The position numbers were made by a program, and so were the translations under genes. Of a DNA stretch of 64,000 bases, positions 42,287-51,434 are shown one piece after another. Under the pieces are notes generated by a model. The model saw only the letters and a program-made list of their open reading frames with translations, was not told the DNA's origin and did no database searches. The stretch comes from JACPFJ01 sp036504875 (GTDB taxonomy: Bacteria > Desulfobacterota > Desulfuromonadia > Geobacterales > Pseudopelobacteraceae). The stretch's first letter is position 1; each line of letters opens with the position of its first letter. The stretch spans positions 1 to 64,000 of the forward strand of contig DASXUK010000016.1 of NCBI GenBank assembly GCA_036504875.1, in the 5' to 3' direction.

Positions 42287-43723
42287 ATGAACAGGATACT
42301 GTTGATGGTTATAATGGTTGCATTAACCGGTTGTAGTGGAGGAGGAGGCGATGGAAGTCCTACTGTTATCGTTCCGCCTGTCGTGGTCAGGACTCCTCCA
42401 GACGCACCGAAAGTTACCTCGCTGGTTGCAAGTGACGCACAGGTAACGGTTGGTTTCTCGGCGCCCGCTTCGGACGGCAACAGCCCCATCTCGAGCTATA
42501 CCGCTGTCGCCAGCCCCGGCGGCCGGAGTATAACTGGTTCGGCCGGGCCTTTGACCATCACTGGTCTGACTAACTATGTCGCGTATACCATTACCGTAAC
42601 CGCATCTAATGCTACCGGAAGTAGCCCGAGTTCAGCTCCTTCCGCCAGCGTAACACCTGTCCTGCCTGCGCCGGTTGCGCCAACCGGTGTAGGAGCGTCG
42701 GTGGCCGGCACGACCGTGACACTGCTGTGGAGCTCGCTCTCAAAAGCCAGCAGCTACAACGTTTATTGGGGAACCAGTCCCGGTATTACAACCTCCAGCA
42801 CCAAAATTGCGAATATATCGGGTGCAACCTATCAGCACAGCGGCCTCACTCCCAGCACCACCTATTACTACGTTGTTACGGCCAATTTCGTCAATGGAGA
42901 AGGGCCGATTTCCGCGGAAGTGAGTGGGCAGATCCTGCCAGGCGGACTGAGCGCCAAACGCGAAGTAGAGCCTAATGGATTATTAGCCTTGGCAACTGCC
43001 ATTACGGTAGGCAGTGGCGAAATGCAAGGGCAATTATCAGCAGATACGGATGTTGATTACTACTACATTAAATCCATCGGCGGCGTTGTCTCTTTCTCCA
43101 TCCGGCCGGATGCCAATGTATCAGAAGCCGGCATTATCGCAGCAACGCTTTCTAAGTCAGACGGTACCATTCTCAGTTCTAACAACCTTTCCAGCAGTAC
43201 CTCTAAATCTACAGAACTGACCTTGTCGGCCACCTTGCCTGCCATTACACCAGAGCAAACCTATTATCTAAAAATTGATAAATCGGCCGCGGGTGCAATC
43301 TTCCAGAAAGATTATCTTATCACGTCTTCCTACGTCACCTCGACTCGAGAAGCTGAGCCGAACGATACAACTGCTGCCGCCACCAGCATAGCAATTGGGT
43401 TGGGCGAGATGAGAGGGCAGTTATACAACGACACGGATGTGGACTACTTCAAGGTCATCTCAACAGGTGGAATTATTGCGTTTACCATCAAACCGGATCC
43501 GGCCGTGTCTGAAGCCGGCACCATCAGTGCAGTCATTCTGGCACAGGACGGCACGACCGTTCTCAGCGCAAATGTTCTTACCACCACGGCTTCATCGAAC
43601 ACGGCTTCATTGACTCTGGCTGCCAATACAGAAACAGGAAAAACATACTATCTTCTAATCAGCAAATCTCCAGCAGCTTCAATATTTAGGAAAGACTACA
43701 TTATTACATCCGCCTCCAACTAA
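42287..43723 (+). CDS. Surface lipoprotein with two FnIII and two PPC-like domains
   Basis: In this 478-residue product, the signal MNRILLMVIMVALTGCSGGG has the lipobox LTGC, so it is lipidated at Cys15 and probably outer-membrane-anchored. Two fibronectin type III domains follow (about 37-125, and 128-218 with SYNVYWGTSPG and TTYYYVVTANF). Two tandem copies of a PPC-like beta domain come next (about 224-345 and 350-478). Each copy has REVEPNG/REAEPND, GEMQGQL/GEMRGQL, DTDVDYYYIKS/DTDVDYFKVIS and a closing FQKDYLIT/FRKDYIIT. GGAGG precedes the ATG. A carbohydrate- or protein-binding surface role is likely. Confidence 0.85.
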   Translation: MNRILLMVIMVALTGCSGGGGDGSPTVIVPPVVVRTPPDAPKVTSLVASDAQVTVGFSAPASDGNSPISSYTAVASPGGRSITGSAGPLTITGLTNYVAYTITVTASNATGSSPSSAPSASVTPVLPAPVAPTGVGASVAGTTVTLLWSSLSKASSYNVYWGTSPGITTSSTKIANISGATYQHSGLTPSTTYYYVVTANFVNGEGPISAEVSGQILPGGLSAKREVEPNGLLALATAITVGSGEMQGQLSADTDVDYYYIKSIGGVVSFSIRPDANVSEAGIIAATLSKSDGTILSSNNLSSSTSKSTELTLSATLPAITPEQTYYLKIDKSAAGAIFQKDYLITSSYVTSTREAEPNDTTAAATSIAIGLGEMRGQLYNDTDVDYFKVISTGGIIAFTIKPDPAVSEAGTISAVILAQDGTTVLSANVLTTTASSNTASLTLAANTETGKTYYLLISKSPAASIFRKDYIITSASN

Positions 43724-43731
43724 AAACCCCG

Positions 43732-43803
43732 AGCGCGGGCTACCAGTCCGCGCTAGTCCATGCAACTAGGGCGCAGGAATCAGATCCTGCGCCCTAGTTT
43801 GTT
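43732..43803 (+). terminator. Double hairpin terminator after the lipoprotein gene
   Basis: AGCGCGG/CCGCGCT (43732-43754) is followed by a perfect 15-bp stem AACTAGGGCGCAGGA/TCCTGCGCCCTAGTT (43764-43799) and TTTGTT. Confidence 0.75.
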
Positions 43804-44150
43804 CGCTGGGAAATTTCACTGGACCTCAGGCTGCTAATTTTTTGCTGCAATTCCAACCACGGAAAATCAGGGTTCCCGGGACAAGGTCGATCCAGTTGCC
43901 CTGTCGAACAGAGTTGTAGTCGCTACCGGATTATAAGCTATTAAGGCTTCTATGGCCCAGTGGAGAGCAACTTTTTGTTGCTATCTCCGCCTTAACAGGT
44001 GTGGCGCTCACGGTTTCATCTTTTTTGCCCCCGTTTTTTTTGAACTTTCTGGAACAGGTTCCTTGGCTGGATCTGCCTTTTAAATCTTGATTTTACGGTG
44101 ACGATGCAGTAAAGTTACCCTCTTTTTTATCAGTATACATTAACTCCTCC
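43804..44150 (+). other. Intergenic region upstream of pheA
   Basis: No gene is supported. It holds one hairpin, GGAGA-GCAAC/GTTGC-TATCTCC (43962-43987, two-base bulge), and several T tracts. I see no T-box or Phe-rich leader peptide. The promoter of the aromatic operon must lie here, but no element stands out. Confidence 0.5.
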
Positions 44151-44161
44151 AGGTGATTAAT

Positions 44162-45241
44162 TTGCAGAATAAAGCGCTGACAATTGAACAGCTTCGTGCG
44201 GATATAGACGGTGTTGACGACCGGATTGTCGAGCTCTTGAATCAGCGTTCCAATCTGGTGATTGAGGTCGGCAAGTTGAAAACCGGCAGTAACCAGGCCT
44301 TTCATGTGCCTGGGCGCGAACGTCAGATCTATGAGCGTCTGCTCAGCCTGAATCCCGGCCCGTTCCCGAATGATGCTCTGCGGAGCATCTACCGTGAAAT
44401 TATTTCGGCCTGTCTGGCCCTGGAATCGCCCATGAAAGTGGCTTTTCTGGGACCCAAGGCAACCTTCAGTCACCTTGCTACCATGCAGCAGTTCGGTCTG
44501 TCGGCCGAGCTGGTGCCGATGAAATCGATCCCGTCGGTTTTTGAAGAGGTTGAAAAAGATAAGGCACTGTATGGGGTTGTGCCGGTTGAAAACTCCACCG
44601 AAGGGGTTATCTCTCATACCCTGGATATGTTTGTGGAGAGCAATCTCAAGATTACTGCCGAGATCCTGCTTGAGGTGCACCACGACTTGTTGTCGCGCAC
44701 CGGCCGGCTTGAAGATATCAAGAAGGTTTACTCTCATTCTCAGCCGATTGCCCAGTGCCGCCAGTGGCTTGATGAAAACCTGCCCGGCGTTCCGCTGGTG
44801 GATGTGGCCTCGACTGCCGTTGCAGCCCAGATCGTCAGCGAAGACTATACTGCGGCAGCGATAGCCAGCGAGCTGGCTGCCTCGCTTTATGATCTCAAGG
44901 TGATCCGCAGCCGGATTGAGGACCAGGTTAATAATTTTACTCGCTTCCTGATAATCTCGCGCAATGAATGCGAACGTTCCGGCAACGACAAAACCTCGGT
45001 TCTTTTTTCAGTTAAAGATGAGCCTGGGATTCTGTGCCGCATGCTGGAGCCTTTTGCCAAGCGCGGCATCAACCTCTCCAAGATCGAATCCCGCCCCTAT
45101 AAGAAAAAAGCCTGGGAGTATATTTTCTTCCTTGATCTTTCGGGTCATTTCTCCGATCCGGATGTGGCGGAAGCCCTGGATGAACTTAAGGGCTGCTGCC
45201 AGTTCCTCAAAATCCTCGGGTCATTTCCACGGTCGATGTAA
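44162..45241 (+). CDS. pheA: Bifunctional chorismate mutase/prephenate dehydratase (P-protein)
   Basis: The 359-residue enzyme converts chorismate to prephenate and then to phenylpyruvate. Residues 1-90 form the AroQ mutase (LRADIDGVDDRIVELLNQRS). About 90-270 is the dehydratase (VAFLGPKATFSHLATMQQFG, YGVVPVENSTEGVISHTLD). About 275-355 is an ACT domain (LFSVKDEPGILCRMLEPFAK, INLSKIESRPYKKKAWEYIF) for feedback by Phe. The start is probably TTG 44162, because AGGTGAT (44151-44157) is a long anti-ribosomal match at good distance. GTG 44153 in frame would lie inside it. The stop shares one base with tyrA. Confidence 0.93.
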   Translation: MQNKALTIEQLRADIDGVDDRIVELLNQRSNLVIEVGKLKTGSNQAFHVPGRERQIYERLLSLNPGPFPNDALRSIYREIISACLALESPMKVAFLGPKATFSHLATMQQFGLSAELVPMKSIPSVFEEVEKDKALYGVVPVENSTEGVISHTLDMFVESNLKITAEILLEVHHDLLSRTGRLEDIKKVYSHSQPIAQCRQWLDENLPGVPLVDVASTAVAAQIVSEDYTAAAIASELAASLYDLKVIRSRIEDQVNNFTRFLIISRNECERSGNDKTSVLFSVKDEPGILCRMLEPFAKRGINLSKIESRPYKKKAWEYIFFLDLSGHFSDPDVAEALDELKGCCQFLKILGSFPRSM

Positions 45242-46104
45242 TGTCTGCGATTATTGAACGTTTGGCCATAGTCGGCGTCGGGCTGATCGGCGGTTCCTTT
45301 GCCCGGGCACTGCGCGAGGCGGGTGTGGTGAAAACTGTCGTCGGCATCGGAAGATCCCGCTCCAACCTTGAAGAAGCGCTCTCGCTGGGAATCGTCGATG
45401 AGATCAGCCAGGATGCAGCTCACGGGGTGCGGGGCGCCCAGATGGTGTTCATCTCGGTACCGGTCTGTTCTATTCCTGCCGTGGTAGCTGAGATAGCACC
45501 TGCCTTATCCCGCGGCTGCATAGTCACTGACGGCGGCAGTGTCAAGACAGCGATTGTCAGGGAATGCGAACAGCTCATGCCGGCCGGCTGCTTCTTTGTC
45601 GGTGGTCATCCCATCGCCGGCACCGAGCACGCCGGAGCAGCCGCATCATTTAGCACTCTCTACAGGGGCAAGCGCTGTATCCTGACACCTACGGAGTCCA
45701 CCGACGCCGCTGCACTGGAAGTGGTTACCCGTCTCTGGCAGATGACCGGTGCCGAAGTCTGCTCCATGGAGCCGGGACATCATGACCGGATTTTTGCGGA
45801 AATTTCGCATCTGCCCCATGTAGTTGCCTATGCCCTGGTGCATGCCGTAGGCACTGCCGATTGTGAAGGAGAAAACGTCCTTACCTACACTGCCGGAGGA
45901 TTCCGTGACTTCACCCGGATCGCCTCTTCCGATCCTGCCATGTGGCGTGATATAGCACTAATGAACCAGGAAGCGCTGCTTAAGAGCATGGATGGGTTCA
46001 CTGCCAGCCTTGCTGAATTGCGTAGCCGCATAGAACAGGCTGATTCTGAAGGGCTGGCCGAATTTTTTACAATTGCGAAGCAGTTTCGCGACGGCATTAA
46101 TTGA
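45241..46104 (+). CDS. tyrA: Prephenate dehydrogenase
   Basis: The 287-residue NAD(P)-dependent enzyme of tyrosine synthesis has LAIVGVGLIGGSFARALREA (dinucleotide-binding GxGxxG, residues 7-26). GGHPIAGTEHAGA then carries the catalytic His, and EISHLPHVVAYALVH and GGFRDFTRIASSDP are family motifs. It lacks a C-terminal ACT domain. TAATG couples it to pheA, and its end overlaps the region before aroA. Confidence 0.93.
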   Translation: MSAIIERLAIVGVGLIGGSFARALREAGVVKTVVGIGRSRSNLEEALSLGIVDEISQDAAHGVRGAQMVFISVPVCSIPAVVAEIAPALSRGCIVTDGGSVKTAIVRECEQLMPAGCFFVGGHPIAGTEHAGAAASFSTLYRGKRCILTPTESTDAAALEVVTRLWQMTGAEVCSMEPGHHDRIFAEISHLPHVVAYALVHAVGTADCEGENVLTYTAGGFRDFTRIASSDPAMWRDIALMNQEALLKSMDGFTASLAELRSRIEQADSEGLAEFFTIAKQFRDGIN

Positions 46105-46127
46105 ACAATAACCGTATCGGAGTTTTT

Positions 46128-47417
46128 GTGCATCCCATCACGATTCAACCAGCTTCATCAATCAAAGGCGATATAATTGTCCCTGGAGACAAGTCAATTT
46201 CCCATCGTTCAATCATGTTGGGGGGGATCGCCCAAGGTATCACAACGGTCAGGGGCTTCTTACGTGGCGAGGACAACCTGGCCACCATGAAGGCCTTCCA
46301 GTCCATGGGGGTTAAGATCGATGATGATGGTGAAACTCTGGTTATACATGGTCGTGGGCTGCATGGTCTTGATGAGCCGGCCGATGTCATCGACTGCGGC
46401 AATTCAGGTACCACTATACGGCTGATCACCGGCCTTCTCGCGGGGCAATCCTTTTTTTCGGTGGTGACCGGTGACCAATATTTGCGTAAGCGGCCCATGA
46501 AACGCGTGGTTGAGCCGCTTTCTCGTATGGGTGCCCGGATACTGGGGCGTGAAAAGGGGAGTCTGGCCCCGCTGGCAATCAGCGGCGGTTGCTTGAACCC
46601 GATCGGTTATGATTCGCCGGTTTCAAGCGCCCAGATCAAGTCCTCCATTATGCTGGCAGGTCTTTATGCTGCCGGAGAAACCTCGGTGCGTGAGCCCAGT
46701 CTCTCCCGGGATCACTCTGAGCGGATGTTCCGGCTATTTGGCGCTTCCCTGGAGGTATTCAATAACGGTGTCACGGTCAGGGGGGGAGTTGAGCTTAATG
46801 GGCAAGAAATCAATGTCCCGGGAGACATCTCTTCAGCAACCTTTTTTATCGTGGCTGCCTTAATTACCTCCGGATCGGAACTGCTCATCCGTAATGTGGG
46901 GGTTAATCCGACGCGGACCGGTGCTATCGATATCCTGAAATCCATGGGCGGAAGTATTGAACTCATCGACGAGCGTATGGTTTCGGGAGAGCCGGTTGCT
47001 GACATCCTGGTACGTTCCTCACAGCTGAAAGGTGTGGATATTGCCGGCAGTGTTGTGCCGCGGGCTATTGACGAGTTTCCTGCGATCTGCGTTGCGGCGG
47101 CCTGTGCCGAAGGACGGACAACAATCCGGGATGCCCGCGAGCTGCGTGTCAAGGAGACCGACCGCATCGCCGCCATGGCCACTAATCTTCGCCAGCTGGG
47201 TGTCGGGGTAAATGAAAATGATGATGGCATGGATATCACCGGCGTTGAAAAGCTTAGCGGCGGTAAAGTTAAAAGCTTTGGCGATCATCGTATAGCTATG
47301 TCGCTATCAATAGCGACTTTGGCCTCTTCCAGCGACATTACTGTCGACGACACCGAATGTGTGGCAACATCATTCCCCTCCTTTTTCCAGCTTTTGGAAA
47401 AGGTTTCCGGCAGGTAA
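46128..47417 (+). CDS. aroA: 3-phosphoshikimate 1-carboxyvinyltransferase (EPSP synthase)
   Basis: The 429-residue shikimate-pathway enzyme shows the signature IIVPGDKSISHRSIMLGGIA near the N-terminus and later CGNSGTTIRL, SAQIKSSIMLAGLYAAGETS and LRVKETDRIAAMATNL. GTG at 46128 is preferred over TTG 46101, which only overlaps the tyrA stop. CGGAG lies five bases before the GTG, and this start puts the conserved motif at the usual distance. It belongs to the same operon as pheA and tyrA, giving the branch from EPSP to Phe and Tyr. Confidence 0.92.
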   Translation: MHPITIQPASSIKGDIIVPGDKSISHRSIMLGGIAQGITTVRGFLRGEDNLATMKAFQSMGVKIDDDGETLVIHGRGLHGLDEPADVIDCGNSGTTIRLITGLLAGQSFFSVVTGDQYLRKRPMKRVVEPLSRMGARILGREKGSLAPLAISGGCLNPIGYDSPVSSAQIKSSIMLAGLYAAGETSVREPSLSRDHSERMFRLFGASLEVFNNGVTVRGGVELNGQEINVPGDISSATFFIVAALITSGSELLIRNVGVNPTRTGAIDILKSMGGSIELIDERMVSGEPVADILVRSSQLKGVDIAGSVVPRAIDEFPAICVAAACAEGRTTIRDARELRVKETDRIAAMATNLRQLGVGVNENDDGMDITGVEKLSGGKVKSFGDHRIAMSLSIATLASSSDITVDDTECVATSFPSFFQLLEKVSGR

Positions 47418-47420
47418 TTC

Positions 47421-48119
47421 ATGAACGAACGCACCCGTGGTCTGGTCATAGCCATCGACGGTCCCTCAGGGGCCGGCAAGAGTACTATTGCAAGGCGCCT
47501 GGCTCACCGTCTCGGTTACAAGCAGATCGACACCGGCGCGATGTATCGAGCCGTGGCCTACCTGATCAGCCGGGCCGGGGTTGACCTGGGTGACTGCCAG
47601 GAACTGGAGCGATTCTGCTGTGCTATCGACATCCGTTTGGAGTGTTGTGACGGCGCCCAGCGTGTGATTGCCAACGGCGAAGATGTCAGTGATCATATTC
47701 GTACCCCGGAGATGTCGCTGCTTACCTCTAGCATTTCTGCCCTTCAGCCGGTGCGCGAGGCCATGATGCGGGCCCAGCGCAAGATGGGATCCGCCGGCGG
47801 AGTGGTGCTGGAAGGACGTGACATAGGAACGGTCGTGTTTCCCGATGCCGATCTCAAGTTTTACCTGGATGCTTCTCCGGAAGAGCGCGGCCGGCGCCGT
47901 TACCTGGAGCTGACCGGGAAAGGTGAACAGGTCAGTCTGGAGGAAACCATTCAGGCGGTTTCCCATCGGGATGATCAGGACAAGCAGCGCGATATTGCTC
48001 CGCTCAAGCAGGCTGAAGATGCCATTCCGATTGATTCATCCGGTGTCGGTGTTGATGAGGTGCTGGATCTTATGGAAGCGGCTTTCCGTGCCAGATCAGC
48101 AAAGACGGTATCTTCGTAA
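47421..48119 (+). CDS. cmk: Cytidylate kinase
   Basis: The 232-residue (d)CMP kinase has P-loop IDGPSGAGKSTIARRLAHRL (residues 13-32), IDTGAMYRAVAY and VVLEGRDIGTVVFPDADLKF followed by SPEERGRRRY of the lid. It follows aroA by three bases and precedes ispH. The aroA-cmk linkage is common in bacteria. Confidence 0.95.
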   Translation: MNERTRGLVIAIDGPSGAGKSTIARRLAHRLGYKQIDTGAMYRAVAYLISRAGVDLGDCQELERFCCAIDIRLECCDGAQRVIANGEDVSDHIRTPEMSLLTSSISALQPVREAMMRAQRKMGSAGGVVLEGRDIGTVVFPDADLKFYLDASPEERGRRRYLELTGKGEQVSLEETIQAVSHRDDQDKQRDIAPLKQAEDAIPIDSSGVGVDEVLDLMEAAFRARSAKTVSS

Positions 48120-48144
48120 TCTAGCTGGACTTAGGATTTAGACT

Positions 48145-48987
48145 ATGAAAATCATAATTGCAAAGCGAGCCGGATTCTGCTTCGGCGTCAAGCGGGCAAC
48201 TCAGATGGCTTTTGAAGCGGCCGGCAAGGATAAAACAACCTACACGCTCGGACCAATCATTCATTCGCCCCAGGTAGTACAAAGACTGGAAGAAATGGGT
48301 GTCAAGGTCGTCAAAGACCTGGAAAAAACCGATAGCGGCACCATCATCATTCGCTCCCATGGGGTCTTGTCCAGCGAGATGGATGAGGCGGTCCAGAAAC
48401 AGTTGGAGATTGTCGATGCCACCTGCCCGTTTGTCAAAAAAGCCCAGGAACATGTCAAGAGCCTTTCCGAAGCGGGCTACGGCGTGGTTGTTGTTGGAGA
48501 TGCTGATCACCCGGAGGTGCAGGGTATCGTGTCGTACGGCGGGGACAAGGTATTTGTGGTTGGGGCTGGCGAAGAGGTTAAAAGTCTACCAAAAATGAAT
48601 AAGATCGGTGTGGTCGCCCAAACTACCCAATCCTTTGAAAATCTTAAAAACGTGGTTTCGGAATGCCTTTTGAGAGGCGGCGAGATCCGTGTCTTCAACA
48701 CTATCTGCGATGCGACTGCAGTGCGTCAGGAAGAAGCCAAAGAGTTGGCTTGTCAGGTGGATTGCATGCTGGTGGTGGGTGGCTTTAATAGCGCCAACAC
48801 CCGCCGGTTGGCCGAAGTCTGTGTCGAAATCCAGCCCCGCACCTATCATATTGAAACAGCTGCCGAGATAGATCCTGAATGGTTTAAGGGGGTTGAGCGG
48901 GTTGGTGTAACAGCCGGCGCATCGACACCAAAATGGATTATTGATGAAGTAGTGAGTCGCATTGAGACAATGAATAAAATCAATTGA
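48145..48987 (+). CDS. ispH: 4-hydroxy-3-methylbut-2-enyl diphosphate reductase
   Basis: The 280-residue Fe-S enzyme makes IPP and DMAPP in the last step of the MEP pathway. The three cluster cysteines lie in AGFCFGVKRA (Cys12), VDATCPFVKKAQEHV and NTICDATAVRQEEAKEL; the catalytic region has FNSANTRRLAEVC. IspH next to S1 is a frequent arrangement, sometimes fused. The gap of 89 bases to rpsA contains an AT-rich segment that may hold a promoter. Confidence 0.95.
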   Translation: MKIIIAKRAGFCFGVKRATQMAFEAAGKDKTTYTLGPIIHSPQVVQRLEEMGVKVVKDLEKTDSGTIIIRSHGVLSSEMDEAVQKQLEIVDATCPFVKKAQEHVKSLSEAGYGVVVVGDADHPEVQGIVSYGGDKVFVVGAGEEVKSLPKMNKIGVVAQTTQSFENLKNVVSECLLRGGEIRVFNTICDATAVRQEEAKELACQVDCMLVVGGFNSANTRRLAEVCVEIQPRTYHIETAAEIDPEWFKGVERVGVTAGASTPKWIIDEVVSRIETMNKIN

Positions 48988-49076
48988 ATTCTTACGTAGA
49001 TGTGCTATATTTTATCGCTTCAAAGCAATGATTACACAAAAAGAAGTTACAGAAAACGTTCAGGGGGTAAGTTTTA

Positions 49077-50807
49077 ATGGTTGATTTCAAAAAGCTCGGC
49101 GCTACAGATAACTCGGATCATGATGATCCCGATGCTGAGCAGCAGAGCAGCGAATTTGCCGCTCTTTATAATGAGAGCCTCAAAGAGAGGCCTGAGCGGG
49201 ATAAAATCATAGAAGGAACGGTTGTTCGAGTTGATCAGGAAACAGTCCTTGTGGATATAGGCCTCAAATCAGAAGGTTATGTGCCGGTCCATGAATTCCG
49301 CGATGCCAATGGTGAACTTAATGTAAAGACCGGCGACCGTATCCGTGTTTTAATGACACGTGAAGATGGTAAAAAGGGTTATATCCTTTCCAAGAAAAAA
49401 GCTGATTATCTGGCTGCCTGGGAAAAAATCGGTGATTCCGGTCAGGAAGGCGGAATAATCGAAGGTACTATCACAGCCCGCGTCAATGGCGGTTACAGTG
49501 TCAATATAGGTGTACCGGCCTTTCTCCCAGCTTCGCAGGTTGATATTCGCCCTTCTTCGGATCCGGATAGCTATCTCGGTTTAACGTCACGTTTCAAGGT
49601 AATCAAACTTAACCAGAAACGGGATAATATCGTCCTCTCCCGCCGCGTTCTTCTTGAAGAAGAGCGTAATGCATCGCGCAGCGAGACATTGGAGAAGCTC
49701 AGCGAAGGGCAGATCGTTGAAGGTACAGTCAAAAATGTAACCGAATATGGTGCTTTTGTAGATTTGGGGGGAGTGGACGGACTGCTGCATGTATCTGATC
49801 TTTCCTGGGGGCGGGTTGGCAAGCCGGCTGATGTTCTCAAGCCGGGTCAAAAGATCACCGCCAAAGTCCTCAAGTTCGACAGCGCTAAAGGTAAAATCTC
49901 ACTGGGCGTTAAACAGACCCTGCCCGACCCATGGCTCGAGGTTTCGGCAAAATACCCACTTGAAACTCGTATCAAAGGCAAAGTGGTAAGCCTGATGGAA
50001 TATGGTGCGTTTGTTGAAATTGAGCCGGGTGTCGAAGGCCTGATCCATGTTTCCGAGATGTCCTGGACCAAGCGCGTTCGCAGGGCTTCTGATCTTCTTA
50101 ATGTTGGAGATGAGGTTGAGGCGATTGTGCTTGGCATTGATCTGGCTAACCGTAAAATCTCCCTGGGCCTCAAGCAGATCAGCGAAAATCCCTGGAAGGC
50201 GATTGCTGAAAAATATCCGGTTGGCACAAAAATCGAAGGCCAGATTAAGAACATGACCGATTTCGGTATGTTCATCGGTATTGAAGAGGGCATAGACGGT
50301 CTGGTCCATGTCTCTGATATCTCCTGGACCAAGCGGATCAAGCATCCTGGCGATGTGTATGCAAAAAGCGATGTTGTTCAGGCGGTGGTTCTCAAGGTGG
50401 ATGTTGAAAATGAGCGCCTCTCGCTCGGCATCAAGCAGCTTGAGCCCGATCCCTGGAGCATTGCACCCAGCAAATATCGTGCCGGAACAAAGGTCACCGG
50501 TAAGGTTACATCCTTGACCGATTTTGGGGTCTTTGTCGAACTGGAAGAAGGTGTTGAAGGCTTGATTCACGTGTCTGAGCTTTCTCGTGAAAAGGTTCCT
50601 ACAGCCAAGACCTTTGCCGAAGTAGGCGATAACCTTGAGGCGGTAGTGTTGAACTGCGACCCTAAAGAGCGACGCATATCCCTTTCCATTAAGGCAATGC
50701 ATGCAGCTGTAGAGAAGGCGGAGTTTGAACAGTATCTTGGATCACAGGGACAGGCCACTTCCAACCTGGGAGAACTGTTGCAGCAGGAAATCAATAAAAA
50801 TAAATAA
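49077..50807 (+). CDS. rpsA: 30S ribosomal protein S1
   Basis: The 576-residue protein has six S1 (OB-fold) RNA-binding domains. The first is at about 42-112 (EGTVVRVDQETVLVDIGLKS). Four nearly identical C-terminal copies carry the phrase 'GAFVDLGGVDGLLHVSDLSW' in variants at about 225, 310, 395 and 480. It binds mRNA leaders and helps translation initiation. An acidic N-terminal leader (DNSDHDDPDAEQQSSE) is present. AGGGGGTAAG precedes the ATG. It stands 26 bases before ihfB. Confidence 0.96.
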   Translation: MVDFKKLGATDNSDHDDPDAEQQSSEFAALYNESLKERPERDKIIEGTVVRVDQETVLVDIGLKSEGYVPVHEFRDANGELNVKTGDRIRVLMTREDGKKGYILSKKKADYLAAWEKIGDSGQEGGIIEGTITARVNGGYSVNIGVPAFLPASQVDIRPSSDPDSYLGLTSRFKVIKLNQKRDNIVLSRRVLLEEERNASRSETLEKLSEGQIVEGTVKNVTEYGAFVDLGGVDGLLHVSDLSWGRVGKPADVLKPGQKITAKVLKFDSAKGKISLGVKQTLPDPWLEVSAKYPLETRIKGKVVSLMEYGAFVEIEPGVEGLIHVSEMSWTKRVRRASDLLNVGDEVEAIVLGIDLANRKISLGLKQISENPWKAIAEKYPVGTKIEGQIKNMTDFGMFIGIEEGIDGLVHVSDISWTKRIKHPGDVYAKSDVVQAVVLKVDVENERLSLGIKQLEPDPWSIAPSKYRAGTKVTGKVTSLTDFGVFVELEEGVEGLIHVSELSREKVPTAKTFAEVGDNLEAVVLNCDPKERRISLSIKAMHAAVEKAEFEQYLGSQGQATSNLGELLQQEINKNK

Positions 50808-50833
50808 TTTAATATATAGCAGGGAGAGATGTA

Positions 50834-51112
50834 ATGACTAAAAGTGAATTGATTGAAAAAATTGTTCAGACTCACGGCATGCTGAATATGAAGGCTTCCG
50901 AAATGTTGGTTAATACCGTATTTGACTCAATCGAAGATGCCCTCAAGGCTGGTGATAAGGTTGAAATTCGCGGTTTTGGCAGCTTCACCATCCGGGAGCG
51001 TACCGGGCGTGAGGCACGCAATCCGAAAAGCGGCGAGGTTGTAAATATTCCTGCCAAAAAAACCCCCTTCTTCAAGACCGGCAAAGAATTGAAAGAGCGC
51101 GTCAACTGCTGA
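50834..51112 (+). CDS. ihfB: Integration host factor, beta subunit
   Basis: The 92-residue HU/IHF-family DNA-bending protein has MTKSELIEKIVQTHGMLNMK (helical dimer part), GDKVEIRGFGSFTIRERTGR and EARNPKSGEVVNIPAKKTPF, the DNA-binding arm with the intercalating proline. The location after rpsA is the usual place of ihfB in proteobacteria. IHF often assists sigma-54 promoters, such as those proposed in this window. tRNA-Leu begins ten bases after its stop. Confidence 0.93.
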   Translation: MTKSELIEKIVQTHGMLNMKASEMLVNTVFDSIEDALKAGDKVEIRGFGSFTIRERTGREARNPKSGEVVNIPAKKTPFFKTGKELKERVNC

Positions 51113-51122
51113 CCGCTCAACT

Positions 51123-51209
51123 GCCCGGATGGCGGAACTGGTAGACGCAAGGGACTTAAAATCCCTCGGCAGTAATGCTGTGCCGGTTCGATTCCGGCTC
51201 CGGGCACCA
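51123..51209 (+). tRNA. tRNA-Leu (anticodon TAA)
   Basis: The 87-base gene has acceptor GCCCGGA/TCCGGGC, anticodon stem AGGGA/TCCCT with loop CTTAAAA (TAA reads TTA/TTG), a long class II variable arm and encoded CCA. No promoter is seen between it and ihfB. Confidence 0.95.
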
Positions 51210-51222
51210 GACAGTACCTATA

Positions 51223-51245
51223 GGGCTGGCAGATTTAGCCAGCCC
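51223..51245 (+). other. Strong hairpin between two tRNA genes
   Basis: GGGCTGGC, a seven-base loop, GCCAGCCC. It is followed by AT-rich sequence without a proper T run, so it may be a processing signal or weak terminator. Confidence 0.5.
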
Positions 51246-51258
51246 ATATATTTTATAT

Positions 51259-51335
51259 GCGCTCGTAGCTCAGCTGGATAGAGCAACGGCCTTCTAAGCC
51301 GTAGGTCGTACGTTCGAGTCGTACCGGGCGCGCCA
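51259..51335 (+). tRNA. tRNA-Arg (anticodon TCT)
   Basis: The 77-base cloverleaf has acceptor GCGCTCG/CGGGCGC (one T-G pair), D stem GCTC/GAGC, anticodon stem ACGGC/GCCGT with loop CTTCTAA (TCT reads AGA), T stem GTACG/CGTAC and encoded CCA after discriminator G. Confidence 0.96.
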
Positions 51336-51339
51336 ATTT

Positions 51340-51376
51340 AAAGGGTTATGTCAAAAGACACAACCCCTTTTTTGTA
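51340..51376 (+). terminator. Terminator after tRNA-Arg
   Basis: AAAGGGTTATGTC, AAAA loop, GACACAACCCCTTT followed by further T (one mismatch, one G-T). Confidence 0.8.
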
Positions 51377-51434
51377 ATTCAGATCGTTCCGAGTTTTCTT
51401 TTTTTATTCGAAAAGTAGTTTGCCGCTCCAGCAA

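Noticed and set aside
44093..44737. Reverse-strand 214-codon frame over the start of pheA
   Set aside because: It opposes well-recognised P-protein coding sequence and has no family resemblance.
46101..46127. Longer aroA start at TTG 46101
   Set aside because: No ribosome binding site for it, while GTG 46128 has CGGAG and gives the usual N-terminal length.
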